Below, piece after piece: positions 11,601 through 22,828 of a DNA stretch of 64,000 nt. The stretch lies in the NCBI GenBank assembly GCA_030267565.1, contig BRXU01000029.1, forward strand, positions 603,001 through 667,000, given 5' to 3'. Source of the DNA: Pleodorina starrii. Its lineage: Eukaryota > Chlorophyta > Chlorophyceae > Chlamydomonadales > Volvocaceae. The notes below the pieces were generated by a model. That model was not told the origin of the DNA. It made no database searches and worked only from the letters and a program-made list of their open reading frames with translations. The position numbers were made by a program, and so were the translations under genes. Position 1 is the first letter of the stretch, and every line of letters starts with the position of its first letter.

Positions 11601-14600
11601 TGTCGGCCCCAGATACGGGGGGATAGCCCCCGCCCCCAACGCGCCCCCATCATCTCCGCCCCCAACGCCCCCCTGACCCTGACACACGTCCCTGGCGGAC
11701 AACTCACGTCCAGCTCCGCCTTCGAGGTGAGCGGAACCCCCAGGGCGTGCTCCCGCAGCCGGACGTACGACAGGTAGTCGTTGATACCGGACGAGAGCGT
11801 CTGGGCCTGCAGGACGTACGACAGGTGTACGGCAATGCAGGTGTCGGGCGCCGAGGTATCTCATATGAATGAATGATGTGTACGAAAACAAAAAAGCAGC
11901 CGCGGTAGCAGCGCAGCGGGGCGAGGGCCTCAGGGCACCACACACAACCAGAGAAATTACCGGTACAACTGCCAACCGCCCCCAACCGTCAACCGCCCCA
12001 CCTGCTCCGCCGTAGCCTGCAGCGCAGCCTTGGCGGGTGCCGCCGCCTGCTTGCCCTCCGCCGAGCCCAAGCCCAGCACCGCAGAGGCCAGGGAGGCGCA
12101 GCGCTCCGAAACCAGTCCGCACGCCTCCATGCCCGCAGCCAGGCTCTCCGCGCGGCGCTCAATCTTGACGCCGTACACTGCCTTCTTGGCCTGCTCAGGT
12201 GCAAACAAACAAAACAAACATCTCGTTTGTTTGCAGGCTTTGCACATGAACTAACCATCATAAGATGCCCCGAGCGACATCAGCGCATGCGGCTGCGTGA
12301 CGAGCAATGTCCACGGACTCTTCAGCGGTGTTGATGTGGTGGTGGTGATGTTATGGTGTGGTGTGGTGTTGAGGTGATCGACACGGCATGTGCTGTGTCG
12401 TACTGCGTGTGCTGTGTTGTGTTGTGCTGTGAGGCCATGCAAGAGCTCTCCCCCAAAGGCCACTGACTGTGCCAACGGATTGAAGGTCCGTGGCCGGTTA
12501 GCCACGTTAGTCCATCCAGTCAATCCGCCTCTTCGGACGACTGGAATGTTCCCGAGGTCAGTCCCTGCCTCCAATCCCTCCCTGCCTCCCTCCCTGGTCC
12601 CTCCCTCCCTGCCTCCCCCCCTCCCATCCCCTCCCATCCCCTCCCATCCCCTCCCATCCCCTCCCATCCCCTCCCATCCCCTCCCATCCCCTCCCATCCC
12701 CTCCCATCCCCTCCCATCCCCTCCCATCCCCTCCCATCCCCTCCCATCCCCTCCCATCCCCTCCCATCCCCTCCCATCCCCTCCCATCCCCTCCCATCCC
12801 CTCCCATCCCCTCCCATCCCCTCCCATCCCCTCCCATCCCCTCCCATCCCCTCCCATCCCCTCCCATCCCCTCCCATCCCCTCCCATCCCCTCCCATCCC
12901 CTCCCATCCCCTCCCATCCCCTCCCATCCCCTCCCATCCCCTCCCCTCCCCTCCCCTCCCCTCCCCTCCCCTCCCCTCCCCTCCCCTCCCCTCCCCTCCC
13001 CTCCCCTCCCCTCCCCTCCCCTCCCCTCCCCTCCCCTCCCCTCCCCTCCCCTCCCCTCCCCTCCCCTCCCCTCCCCTCCCCTCCCCTCCCCTCCCCTCCC
13101 CTCCCCTCCCCTCCCCTCCCCTCCCCTCCCCTCCCCTCCCCTCCCCTCCCCTCCCCTCCCCTCCCCTCCCCTCCCCTCCCCTCCCCTCCCCTCCCCTCCC
13201 CTCCCCTCCCCTCCCCTCCCCTCCCCTCCCCTCCCCTCCCCTCCCCTCCCCTCCCCTCCCCTCCCCTCCCCTCCCCTCCCCTCCCCTCCCCTCCCCTCCC
13301 CTCCCCTCCCCTCCCCTCCCCTCCCCTCCCCTCCCCTCCCCTCCCCTCCCCTCCCCTCCCCTCCCCTCCCCTCCCCTCCCCTCCCCTCCCCTCCCCTCCC
13401 CTCCCCTCCCCTCCCCTCCCCTCCCCTCCCCTCCCCTCCCCTCCCCTCCCCTCCCCTCCCCTCCCCTCCCCTCCCCTCCCCTCCCCTCCCCTCCCCTCCC
13501 CTCCCCTCCTCTCCCCTCTCCCCTCCCCTCCCCTCCCCTCCCCTCCCCTCCCCTCCTCCCTCCCTCCCTCCCTCCCTCCCTCCCCCCCCTCCCTCCCTCC
13601 CTCCCTCCCTCCCTCCCTCCCTCCCTCCCTCCCTCCCTCCCTCCCTCCCTCCCTCCCTCCCTCCCTCCCCCCCTCCCCTCCCTCCCTCCCTCCCTCCCTC
13701 CCTCCCCTCCCTGCAGCCACTCCCTCCACCCCCACCTTGTCCAGGTCGCTCTTGGCCGCCTCCCAGATCTCAGTCTCCAATCGGAGGAAGGCGGTGAGGG
13801 CCAGATAGATGGAGGTGGCGTCGGAGCGGACCTGGGGGGGGGGGGAGGACAAAGGAGTTTGTGTGTGCGTGTGTGGGGGGGCTTGAAGAGTGAATTTGCA
13901 AGAATGAAACAAGAAGCCCTGCGGACGTGTGGTAGTGAGGGGGGCACATTAGCTACATAGCCGTACCAGTAATCCAGTATCGGGGGGGCCCTCCTATTTG
14001 GACCCCAACACCCTCTCCGCCTCTCCCTCTCCGCCTCCCTCTCCCTCTCCGCCTCTCCCTCTCTGCCTCCCTCTCCCTCTCTGCCTCTCCCTCTCCGCCT
14101 CTCCCTCTCCGCCTCTTCCTTCTCCGCCCCCCACCCCCTCACCTTGAGGAGCCTCTCCCGCTCCGCCTCGTCCGACACCTGGCTCACCCGGGCATCCACC
14201 GAGCCGCCAATAGGGCCCAACTGACCAACCACCTCCTGCGGGACACCAACAGAGCAGAACACCAACAGAGCAGGGCGCGAGTCGACCTGGGATACCGATT
14301 TTATTTTCGATTTTCGAGTGGAGGTGCACGGCCTTGTGAGCCTCACCTTGTGAGCCCACATTTACACCACACCGCACAACACACTACGCATATACACACA
14401 CCTCGCGAAGCACGCAGACACCAAAAGCCACCCGCCCACCCGGCCCCCCCCGGTCCCCCCCCCCAATCCCCACCTTGAGAGTGGTGATGAGTCGGTTCTG
14501 CACCGCCCCATCGCCGTCCACCGGGTCCAGCGCGTCCACCGACTCGCGAAGAAGCTGACCGTGTTGTTTGTGTGTGGGGGAGGGAGGGGGGAGGGAGGAA

Positions 14601-17600
14601 ATTAAGAGTGGGCGGCATCGGAGGGTTGGCGGCGCATATCTCGTGGTTGATACATTTTCTTGCGCTTCCCTTGACGCTTCCCTTCATTTCACGCTTCTCA
14701 CGCGGACACACACACACACACGCGGAAACCACGCCGCCCCAAACCCCTAACCCCCAAACCTACAGCTGCTGCTGCAGCGGAAATACCAAAGCGTCCAGAC
14801 AGAGAGATCACCAGGAGCCCGACCAGGCCCGCCCGACCAGGCCCAGGTGTTGGCGGCTGACCCACGGGTCAGGTTCGAGGGTTTGCGGGCCAATCTCGCA
14901 CTTGCCCCCACTGGCGCAACCCAATCTTCAGTTACGAACCCGAGGCACAACCCCCCACACCCACTCCCACACCCGCTCCCGCACCCGCGAACCCCCTTCC
15001 CTCCCAGTTCCCACTCGCTCGCCAGCACCGCCACAGCCCATCGTTCGCTGCCGTTCATTTTCACACACACACACACACACACACCGCACCCCCACACACC
15101 CTACAACCCCGCACCCCCACACACACAACACACACACATATATATATATACACAGTGTCACACCCTCACACCCCCCAGCCCCCCCCCAGTCCCCCCCACC
15201 TGCAACTTCTTGTTGGACTGTGGCGGCAGCTCCAGCAGCACCAGCCCCTCCTGGAGCAGCTCCGAAACCAGCCGCCGACCCTCCTCCAAACGAGCCGGGT
15301 TACCCACCGGCGCGACCTCCTCCTCCTCCTCATCGGGAGCCTCCTTGGCAGCCTCCTCCGCCTTCGGCTCTTCCTCCTTGACCCCCACCTCCTCCTCCGC
15401 AGCCTTCGCCTCCTCCGCCTTCTCCTCCTCCTCGCCCTCCGCCTCCGCCTTCGCCACCTCGCCCTCCGCCTCCGCCTTCGCGGCCTTGGCCGCCGCTGCC
15501 GCGGCGGCAGCCGCCGCCTTGGCCTCGGCCCTGGCGGCACGCTCCGCCGCCCGCGCTGCCGCCGCCGTCACCGCCGCCAGCTGCTCCGCCAGCCAGGCAT
15601 CCGTACGACGCAGTACCTCGGCACAGCCAGGGCCCATCTCCAGTTTTGCCACGTCAGCCGTCAGCTTGATCCTGGCGGCGGCGGCCTCGACGCGGCCGAC
15701 GGCCGCCGCCGACGCGACGTCGAGCGCGGCGCGGTCCGCCGCCGTCAGCTTGGCGGCGGCGTCGGCGGCGGCGGCGGCGAGCGCCGCGTCCGTCGGCGCG
15801 ACGGCGGCGGCGTTGCGGAGGAGGGACTCCAGCGCCAGAAGGCGCGCGCCAGCGTCGGGGGCGCCGTCAGCGCCGTCGGCGCCGTCGGCGGCGGCGGCGG
15901 TGACCTTGGCAGCGAGGGCGCTGAGGGCTTGTGCGGCGGTGCTGGCGTGCAGCGCCTTCAGGGCATCCTGCGGCCGTACATCCATAGCAACAACAGCCAG
16001 ACGTTCGTACATTGCATTTGGCTGATGGTTGAACTTAAGCGTAGAAGGTTTTGACTCAATGGTGGGTGGGAGGGGTGCGGCATACGATATCGAACAAGGC
16101 GCCCCACTCGCCCACAGTGTCGTCGTCCCCCGGTGCCAATCGGTGTACAGCTGGCGGCGGGTCACATCACATCATATGTCAACCCAACGACCCATGGGTC
16201 AGTTCACCCAGCGACCCACGGGTCGGTCAACCCAACAACCCACGGGTCGCTCACCCACCCAACCCCTCACCTCGAGCTTCATGACGGCGCTGTCCTTCTC
16301 CGCATCGGCACGCGCCCGCGCCTCCTCCTCCACACCCTTCCGGACCGCCTCAACGTCCACCGACTCCTCGGCAGTAGGCGCCTCCTCCTCCTCCTCCTTA
16401 GCCTCCTCCGCCTTCTCCTCCTCTGCCTTAGCCTCCTCCGCCTTAGCTTCCTCCTCCTTAGCCTCCTCCTCCTCCGCCTTGGCTTCCTCAGTCGCGGCCT
16501 CCTCCTCGGCCTTCTCAGCCGCCGGCTCAGCGGCCGCAGCCGCCTCCTCCTCCGCCTTCTCGCCCTCTGCCGCCTCCTCCGCCTCCGCCTTCTCGCCCTC
16601 CGCCTCCGCCACCGGCTCGTCCTCAGCCTTGGCGACCTGCTCCTCCTCCGCCTCCGCCGCCTCGGCGGCGGCGGCGGTTGCCTCCGCCGCCTCCTTCGCG
16701 GCCGCTGCCAGGATGGCGGCGTCCTCGCGGGCGGCAACCCTGCGATGTGCGATTCCACCACCACCACCAGCCGACGAAGTCATCACCACGGGCTGTTCAC
16801 ACATGCGGTCCACAACACCCCCCCACGCTAAACCTTAAAAAACCCTAAAACCCTAAAAACATTAAAATCCACAAATCGCCATGTGGTTCACACATGCGGT
16901 CCACGACACCCCCCCTAAACCCTGAAGTACTCTACCGCCACCGCCACCGCCAACCCCAGGCCCATCCACAGCCACGACGGCTTCTCCCAGCTCCGGCCTA
17001 TCCGGGAGATCGGGATCCCGCCCCCGCCCCCCCGCCTCCGCCTCCGCTCTCACACACGCCTCTCACGCCCCACCTCGCCGCCCTGCGCTCCTCCCTCGCC
17101 TCCGCCAGCTGCGTCCGAATCGCCCTCTCCAGCAGCCCACGCAACTCAGCGGCGGCGACGCCGGGGCTAGGAGGAGCAGGCGCCTCTGCCTCTGCCTCCA
17201 CCTCTGCCGGTGCCTCCGCCGCCTCTGCCTCTGCCTCCTCGCCGGCAGCGGCGGCCTCCACCTCCGCCTCCGCCTCCGGCTGCTCCGCCGCCGGGGTCGG
17301 CTCCGCCTCCGCCGGGGTCGGCTCCGCCTCCGCCGGGGTCGGCTCCGCCTCCGCCGGGGTCGGCTCCTCCGCCTCCGGCTCCGCCTGCTTAGCCGGCGTC
17401 AGCGCCTGCAGCAGCTCCGACTGACGGGCCTTATCCTCATCGCTCAACTTGATCCTGAATGCGGAAAGGTAAAAATCAGATCCGGTGGACGTCAGGTTTC
17501 AGCATTCAGATCAGGAATCCGGCCGATATCAGGATAAGGTGGGGATAAGGTGGGGATAACACCGCGCGCGCGCGCTCGAAAGAGAGGGAGCACGCGAAGG

Positions 17601-20383
17601 TCCATGTGGGTATACATCATCATCATAATTGTGGTGGTGGTGGTGGTGGTGGTGTGAGGAGGAGACACCTTCTTATAGGTCGTCGAAAGCGCAGCCCACA
17701 ACACAGCGCAACGCAGGACAGCGCAACGCAGGACAGCGCACCGCAGAGCAGCGCAGCATCCAAGGTTCCGGAAAAGAGCACAACAACAGCAGCAGCACCA
17801 CCACCAGCAACAGCGGGATACTGCGGCGGGATAGAGCGGTGGTGTGGTGTGAGGTCGCGGCGGCGACGCACCCCCACCTCATCTGCGGGGTGAGCTTGCG
17901 GATCGAGTCCGCCAGCTCGGCAGCCGCCGCGGCGCCCGCCGGGGTGCCGGCGGCGTCGCAGCAGGACATCTCAGCCAGCAGGGCAGCCAGCAACCCCAGG
18001 CGGTGGAGGGCGGGGCTGGAGGAGGAGGTGTGCCAGTGGGTGGGGGAGCCTGTCGGGGAGGGGGGGGAGGAGGGGTTGGAGGAGGGGATTAGCCACGGAT
18101 AGGTCGGAGCTTCGGAGCGGTAAACAAGCAGGTATCGCGCCTCCATTGCACTCTGTACACCCACCCCAAACACACACACACACACACACACACACCACAA
18201 ACACACACAACCACACACACATACACAAACACACACAAGCACAAACAAACAAAAAATCATCGCGCTCTTGAGAGAGCATTTTTAGACCTCATAAAGCAAA
18301 CCACTCACTGGCTTGCAGCGTCAGCACGCGGCGGTAGGTGGCCGCCGCCGCCGTCTCAATCTGCGCCATCCGCGTCGCCCTCTCCGCCTCCACAGCCGCG
18401 CCCGCCTCCGCCTCCACCGCCGCCGCCGCCGCTGCCTTCTGCTCCGCCACGGCCGGGTCCGCCGGCGTCAGGCTGATGGGCGCCCTCAGTTCGCAGCGGA
18501 GGCGCTCCGCGGCAGCGGCCGAGGCGGCCGAGGTGAGGCCCGCCTCCTCCACCAACACCTTCAGCATCTGCAAAGACGGTGGCGAGTACCGAAGGTGGCG
18601 GGGGGTAGACTTTTGGTTGGACGATGACGGACTTTTGGTGGACGATGGCGGGTCGGTGGCGGGTGATGGAACAATGGTACTACGATTTACCTTGCCCTCC
18701 CCCCATGCCTTCCCTCCTTGCCTCCACCCCACCACTTCTAGCAAAGGCCGTCGCCCCCGTGGCCTGCCCCCGTTCGCAATCGCCGTCTCCGCTCCTCCTC
18801 TGCGGTAACCTTCTTTCTTGCCCTCCTAGCAAACCCTAACGCCCCCTCTCCGCCCCTCACCCACCCACCACCCCAAAACACACAAACACACACGCAAACC
18901 CACCCCACCTGGATCTTCCTGACGCACGCCGCCACCGCCAGCGGCTTCACCAGCCCCTTGAGTCCGGCCGCCTGACTGCGCCGCTCCGAATCAAAGGCAG
19001 ACCGCACCGCCGCCTCGGCCTCCGTAAGCCGGGTCTTCAGGTCTGCGTCATGGGAAACAGCCAAGAGGGAAACAGCGGAGAGGGAAACAAAACAGCGGAA
19101 GTACAGTGCCGGTTGCGAAGAGAGAAACAGCAATTGAGGGAAACAGCCAAGAGGGGGATTTAAACGTGTTGCGAGGTTACAGTGCCGCTTGCAAAGCGCG
19201 GAAATACAGATATACCCACCCACCTGCCTGTCCGCCCTCCCTCCCTCCCCTCCCCCGCACCCACACCCACCTCCCAGCTGCTCCGTGGGCCCTACGGACC
19301 GCACCGGCTCAGCAGACAGCGCGGGGAGCGCCTCCGTCACCTGGTCAGTGGGGGGGAAGGGGGGAGGGGAGGAGGAGTGGGGTTTCAGGCGCGAATCCGG
19401 GTCACGGATTTGAGGAATGGGTTACTACGAGCAAAATGGAACAATCGACCTTGCAGGAAGCTGTACGCCCACAACGTGTACTTCCCACCATCCACCCCAC
19501 CCTCCCCACCCCACCCGCCCACCCACCCCACCCACCTGCCACAGCCAGTTCCCAGCCACCCACCCCACCCCACCCACCCCACCCGCCCACCTGCCACAGC
19601 CAGTTTCCAGCCAGATCCTCCGCCTGCCTCTTCACCACCTCGGCGAAGTTGAAGTCCAGCGTGTCGGCGGCCTGCAGCCCGGGGGGAGGGAGGAGGGAAA
19701 GGGGTTGAAGAAAGGGAGGAAGGGGGGAGGTGAGGAACGCCAAGCCGTAGCGGGGGTACTCCAAACGTGCCAACCCATGTACATACATACACACCGTCTC
19801 CTTTCCCCTCCCCCACACACGTACACACACACACGTACACACACACGTACCTGCAGCAGGTGCACCTTGCCCGCAGAGCCGTACTCGGCCCACGGCTTGG
19901 GGGGCGCGTCGCCGCGCAGCTCCGGAACCCATCTGCCCGCACCCGCCCACTGAGCCAGCTCAGCGAGGTCGGACGCCAGCTGTGCAAGTGGGGTTGGGTT
20001 GGGGTGGGTCGGTGGTGGAGTGGGTGGGTGGGTGGATGGGTGATGGAGGGAGACAGGTCAACAAGCGGGGGCGGGGACGGGGTCAGGGGGGCGGCATACC
20101 CGGGAAGAGTGTGGGAGGGAAGGGCACAGCAAGAAAGCCGTAACCGGGGAGTAACGAGGAGCAAGCCACCCGCACCCACCCGCACACAAACCCAGCCAGC
20201 CAGCCACCCAGCCAGCCACCCACCTCCGTGACCTGCGCCGGCCGCAGTTTCCTGCCCCTCCACTGCTCAAAGATGTGGTCGTGGCCACTGGCGGTGGCGC
20301 CCTGACCCATGGAGGCGGAAGACCGCTGCTTCGCGGCCTGTGGGGAGGGGGGAGACCGCAGACCACCATCAACCGGTAAAACG

Positions 20384-20416
<33 letters not shown>

Positions 20417-21973
20417 CCGGGGGGATTGAAATTGCACCCGGCGGGGCGGGGGGTTATGGGGGGTCAGGGAGTGATATGCTCCTTTATAGTACACTGCGGA
20501 CGTTGTTATGGGGTCATGGGGGGGATGTCATGTCGAAAAGGGATGCAATGGCTCGCGGCGGCGGCGATGGCTCGCGGCGGCGGCGACGGCTCGCGGCGAC
20601 GAGGCGGGCTAAGGGGGTCGCCGACGCGCGGGAAGCACCAGCGGACGAAACCCCAGCGGACGATCTGGTCCGTCGAGACGTCTAGCGGCACGCCGAGCGG
20701 GCGGGCGACGGGGGAGTCTCCGTAGCTGCCGCGGGCGTCCGTCGCTCTCGTCACGTTTCTCCGTGGCGGGACTCCGCCCGGGACGGGGACGGAGTCACGG
20801 AGACAGGACAGGCGCGTCCGGCGCGTCTTCCTCGTGCCAACGCGGAGCATCCAGTGGGGGGTGAAACTGCCCAAGTTGTGTATTGCGTGTACCGGTATTG
20901 AGGTGAAAAGCTGCCCGGTGTCGAGACTGCGTGTATGCGGCGTGTCCTTCTGGCGGCCGCGCGGACAGCATCCAGGCGGGGGCGTCCCGGAGTTCCCCCG
21001 GCCTCCCTCCTCCCAAGGCTGCGTGTCCCAGGGCCGCCTCCGGCGCTGGCGCAAGGGGGCCTCGCCGACAACCGACAGAGAGTACTCCAACACCAAGCCC
21101 CGTCTTGATCTTCGCTCCCAGGCCCCGCGGTAGCTGCTTTGCTAGCTTGGAGGGGGCGCAACACCACCCGCCGCCCGGCCCGTCCGCCTGCCGGCGCGGC
21201 GGCCAACGGCACAGCCTGAGGCCCTGAGGCATTGCGCCCTGGCCGTGCCAGCCTGGCGTCTTGCCCTGCCCTGCGTTGACTGGACGTGCCGGAATTTGGA
21301 GCTGCGGCTATGGCGCGGTCTGCCACCGTGAGGGGATGGCCACAAGGGCTCTGGGTTGAGAGCTCTGTGGGCGTGTAGGCTGCCGGCCCACGCCACCAGC
21401 GCGCGCATCTCAGCCTCTCCCAGCCTCGCCCTTGCTAAGATTTGTCGTTTTGCATCCACCCCTCCAGCAACGGCTGCCCCCTCCGAGCGACCCAGATCAG
21501 AATGTAAACCTGACGCCCCGAACGAACCCTGGCCAACTCTGGACCACCCCCCTGAATGCAGCTAGAAGCAGGGAACCCTGGTGCAGAAGCCAATCCAGAC
21601 GACCGACCTCGCCTCCCCCATAAAAGCCTTGCCTCAGAGCGGCGTAGTAAGGCGCGGCATGGGGTACGTTGCCGCATCGGGGCAGCCCAGGGCGACGACT
21701 CATCCGCAAGACCTTCCCAGGGAACAGGGTGTCCGACCATATAACCGTGCTGTTCGCATGCTTACGCGTAATTAATATATATTTGATTCTGCCCACGTGC
21801 CCCGGGAACCGCTGGATGGGAAAGCTTACCGCTTGCACCTTGCATTCGCGGTCCCACTCGCTCAGCAGACGCCCGTCATCGATATTCTTCTCGATCTTGG
21901 CAACGTGCCTTTGCAGCTTGCCAAGCACCTGCCATGCGGCCCACGCGAAGCCGCCTGTGAAGGCAAGCTCCAT
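5149..21973 (-). CDS. Giant coiled-coil protein with C-terminal UAP1-like (UDP-HexNAc pyrophosphorylase-like) domain
   Basis: Exons, high to low: 21973-21830, 20337-20224, 19979-19851, 19671-19591, 19340-19271, 19042-18909, 18567-18309, 18015-17878, 17454-17074, 16739-16271, 15967-15200, 14554-14474, 14235-14143, 13831-13736, 12190-12002, 11806-11708, 11264-11166, 10516-10318, 9838-9640, 9350-9266, 8850-8797, 8590-8539, 7920-7726, 7357-7008, 6539-6391, 5958-5817, 5604-5533(?) and 5265-5149. Phases match at every junction except 18309/18015, where a small exon may be missing; extra exons between 21830 and 20337 are also possible. The product is about 1,650 residues. The start [20 protein letters not shown] is short and hydrophobic. 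The middle (17.4-15.2 kb) is extremely Ala/Glu/Lys-rich and predicted helical or coiled-coil, with a PTPAEAE repeat. I recognise no family for that part. The C-terminal ~475 residues are UAP1-like. That the two halves form one gene is inferred from phase continuity and the absence of any start or stop between them. Confidence 0.65.
5270..5366. repeat. Short tandem repeat, CGGTTCAGTG-type
   Basis: About nine degenerate copies of a 9-10-bp unit (GCGGTTCAGT, GCGCAGTGCG) lie in the last intron of the minus-strand gene, directly upstream of its terminal exon. Confidence 0.6.
5817..10516 (-). other. UAP1-like domain (nine exons), probably catalytically altered
   Basis: Nine exons (10516-10318 to 5958-5817) follow the order of UDP-N-acetylhexosamine pyrophosphorylase, which makes UDP-GlcNAc from UTP and GlcNAc-1-phosphate. 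Matches: [20 protein letters not shown] (pre-loop helix and strand), [20 protein letters not shown] (enzyme: vGLPShKtLfqiqAErilk), [11 protein letters not shown] with NNYFGLL (enzyme: PWYIMTS..., yFGL), GSGDVFLAL (enzyme: GNGGLYrAL), [16 protein letters not shown] with DPAFVG (enzyme: V.CVDNiLv...DP.FiG), FSPVW (enzyme: FSPlKN) and [14 protein letters not shown], almost identical to the enzyme C-terminus. The UTP-binding loop GGQGTRLG is missing: 10318/9838 joins TLGG directly to a Ser/Gly-rich [14 protein letters not shown]. An Ala/Pro insertion (~25 residues) lies at about 7080-7150. Family membership is strong; pyrophosphorylase activity is doubtful. Confidence 0.85.
9940..10045 (+). repeat. 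(AACCAC)n then (CAC)n microsatellite
   Basis: Hexamer AACCAC repeats pass into CAC and AAC triplets. The tract lies in the intron between exons 10318 and 9838 of the minus-strand gene. Confidence 0.9.
10866..11165. repeat. C-rich minisatellite with core TCCAGCAGCCTCCCCCATCC
   Basis: About seven tandem units of 35-50 bp consist of runs of CCCCCAT separated by TTCCAGCAGCCTCC. They fill much of the intron between exons 11166 and 10516. Frames read through it in several phases only because of the repeat. Confidence 0.85.
12612..13735. repeat. Giant pentamer array: CCCAT/CCCCT to CCCCT to CCCT
   Basis: The array occupies almost the whole 1.5-kb intron between exons 13736 and 12190 of the minus-strand gene. 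It starts as alternating CCCAT and CCCCT pentamers (to ~12940), continues as pure CCCCT (to ~13555), and ends as CCCT tetramers (to ~13710). The transcript sense is purine-rich: GGGGA, GGGA. The long frames in both directions (SPPLP- or GEGRG-type proteins) are artefacts of this repeat. Confidence 0.97.
15061..15155. repeat. (CA)n and CACACCC-rich microsatellite with TATATA
   Basis: CA dinucleotides and CCCCACACA motifs end in ATATATATATATA, inside the intron between exons 15200 and 14554. Confidence 0.85.
16843..16858. repeat. Telomere-like CCCTAAAA dimer
   Basis: Two perfect adjacent copies of CCCTAAAA (TTTTAGGG on the other strand) are flanked by degenerate CTTAAAAAA and CATTAAAA. They lie in the intron between exons 17074 and 16739. 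Confidence 0.6.
18170..18252. repeat. (CA)n-rich microsatellite
   Basis: Runs of CACACA are interrupted by AACA and TACA, within the intron around 18.02-18.30 kb of the minus-strand gene. This is the intron whose flanking exon phases do not match. Confidence 0.85.
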
Positions 21974-22828
21974 AGCTGCTGTGCTCCGTCGCCGCCGCCT
22001 AAAGCGTAGCCCCGCAACCCCTGTAAGCCAGCAGGATGGCCGCAATTATGCTCCAGAGATCCAAATTGATATGCTGATATCCAGTGATCCAGCGATGCGT
22101 GCCAAACGGGTCAGCAGGCGCCGGCGTACAAGCAAGGGTAGCCGCGATTGAGATCTTTTGCCCTCCACTAGATTGACTAACCTGATCAAAGAGGAAAATG
22201 GATATAGCAAATTGGATAGCGGCGTTCAAGCCGGCCGGGTGTGTCTGTTCAGCGTTAAAGCTGCTCGGAAAGCAGAACGGAAGCTCTCACAACCGTGTGA
22301 CTGGGTCTCTCCGGCACCTAGAGCTCCAACTACAGTCACGGCAGCTTGCCCCGTCCGTCCAGCCACGCCCGACCTTGATGGCGAATGCCGTACTCCGGAA
22401 AATGCCTCTTGGGCTTAGCTGTCGCTGTAACTAGACCGCTGTTAAATTTCCAATGCATCAGGTTTTACGTGTCCGCAAGGCGACTCGTATAGTCCATTGC
22501 CAGTTTTCTACGCCCTTGAACTTCTACCCAGGCACGCTTCGAGCTTACCATCCTCTGCACACGAGCGAGCTAGGTCTAAAATGCATGCAATGCGACGTTA
22601 TGACGGACAGCGCTCCTAAACACATCGATTATCATAGGTGGCACTGTAGAACATAATGTCTCCCCGCATGCCACCAGTCGGGCACCAGCATCTGCGAAGT
22701 TTAATTAACCTATAACTGATATGCCGCCTTTTAAGTACCGGAATTTGAGTTCATAACGAACGCCGCTTCACGGGACTTGCATGCGGGTGGAGCTTGGACA
22801 TCGCCGCGACCACCTGGTCCGCTAAAGC
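21974..22828. promoter_or_regulatory. Putative shared promoter between two divergent large genes
   Basis: The predicted start of the coiled-coil/UAP1-like gene (21973, minus) and the candidate start of the plus-strand gene (22829) face away from each other across ~855 bp. I see no TATA box or other clear motif. The stretch has lower GC than the genes around it. Assignment as a promoter is positional only. Confidence 0.3.

Noticed and set aside
12251..14361. Open frames of up to 613 codons, both strands, GEGRGGEG or SPPLPSPP
   Set aside because: A pentamer repeat without stop codons is open in several frames at once; real exons of the minus-strand gene flank it with good splice sites.
21142..21459. 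Minus-strand segment [16 protein letters not shown] as an extra exon of the coiled-coil gene
   Set aside because: The acceptor CTTAG is present, but its phase does not match exon 21973-21830 and I found no clear donor; left out of the model.
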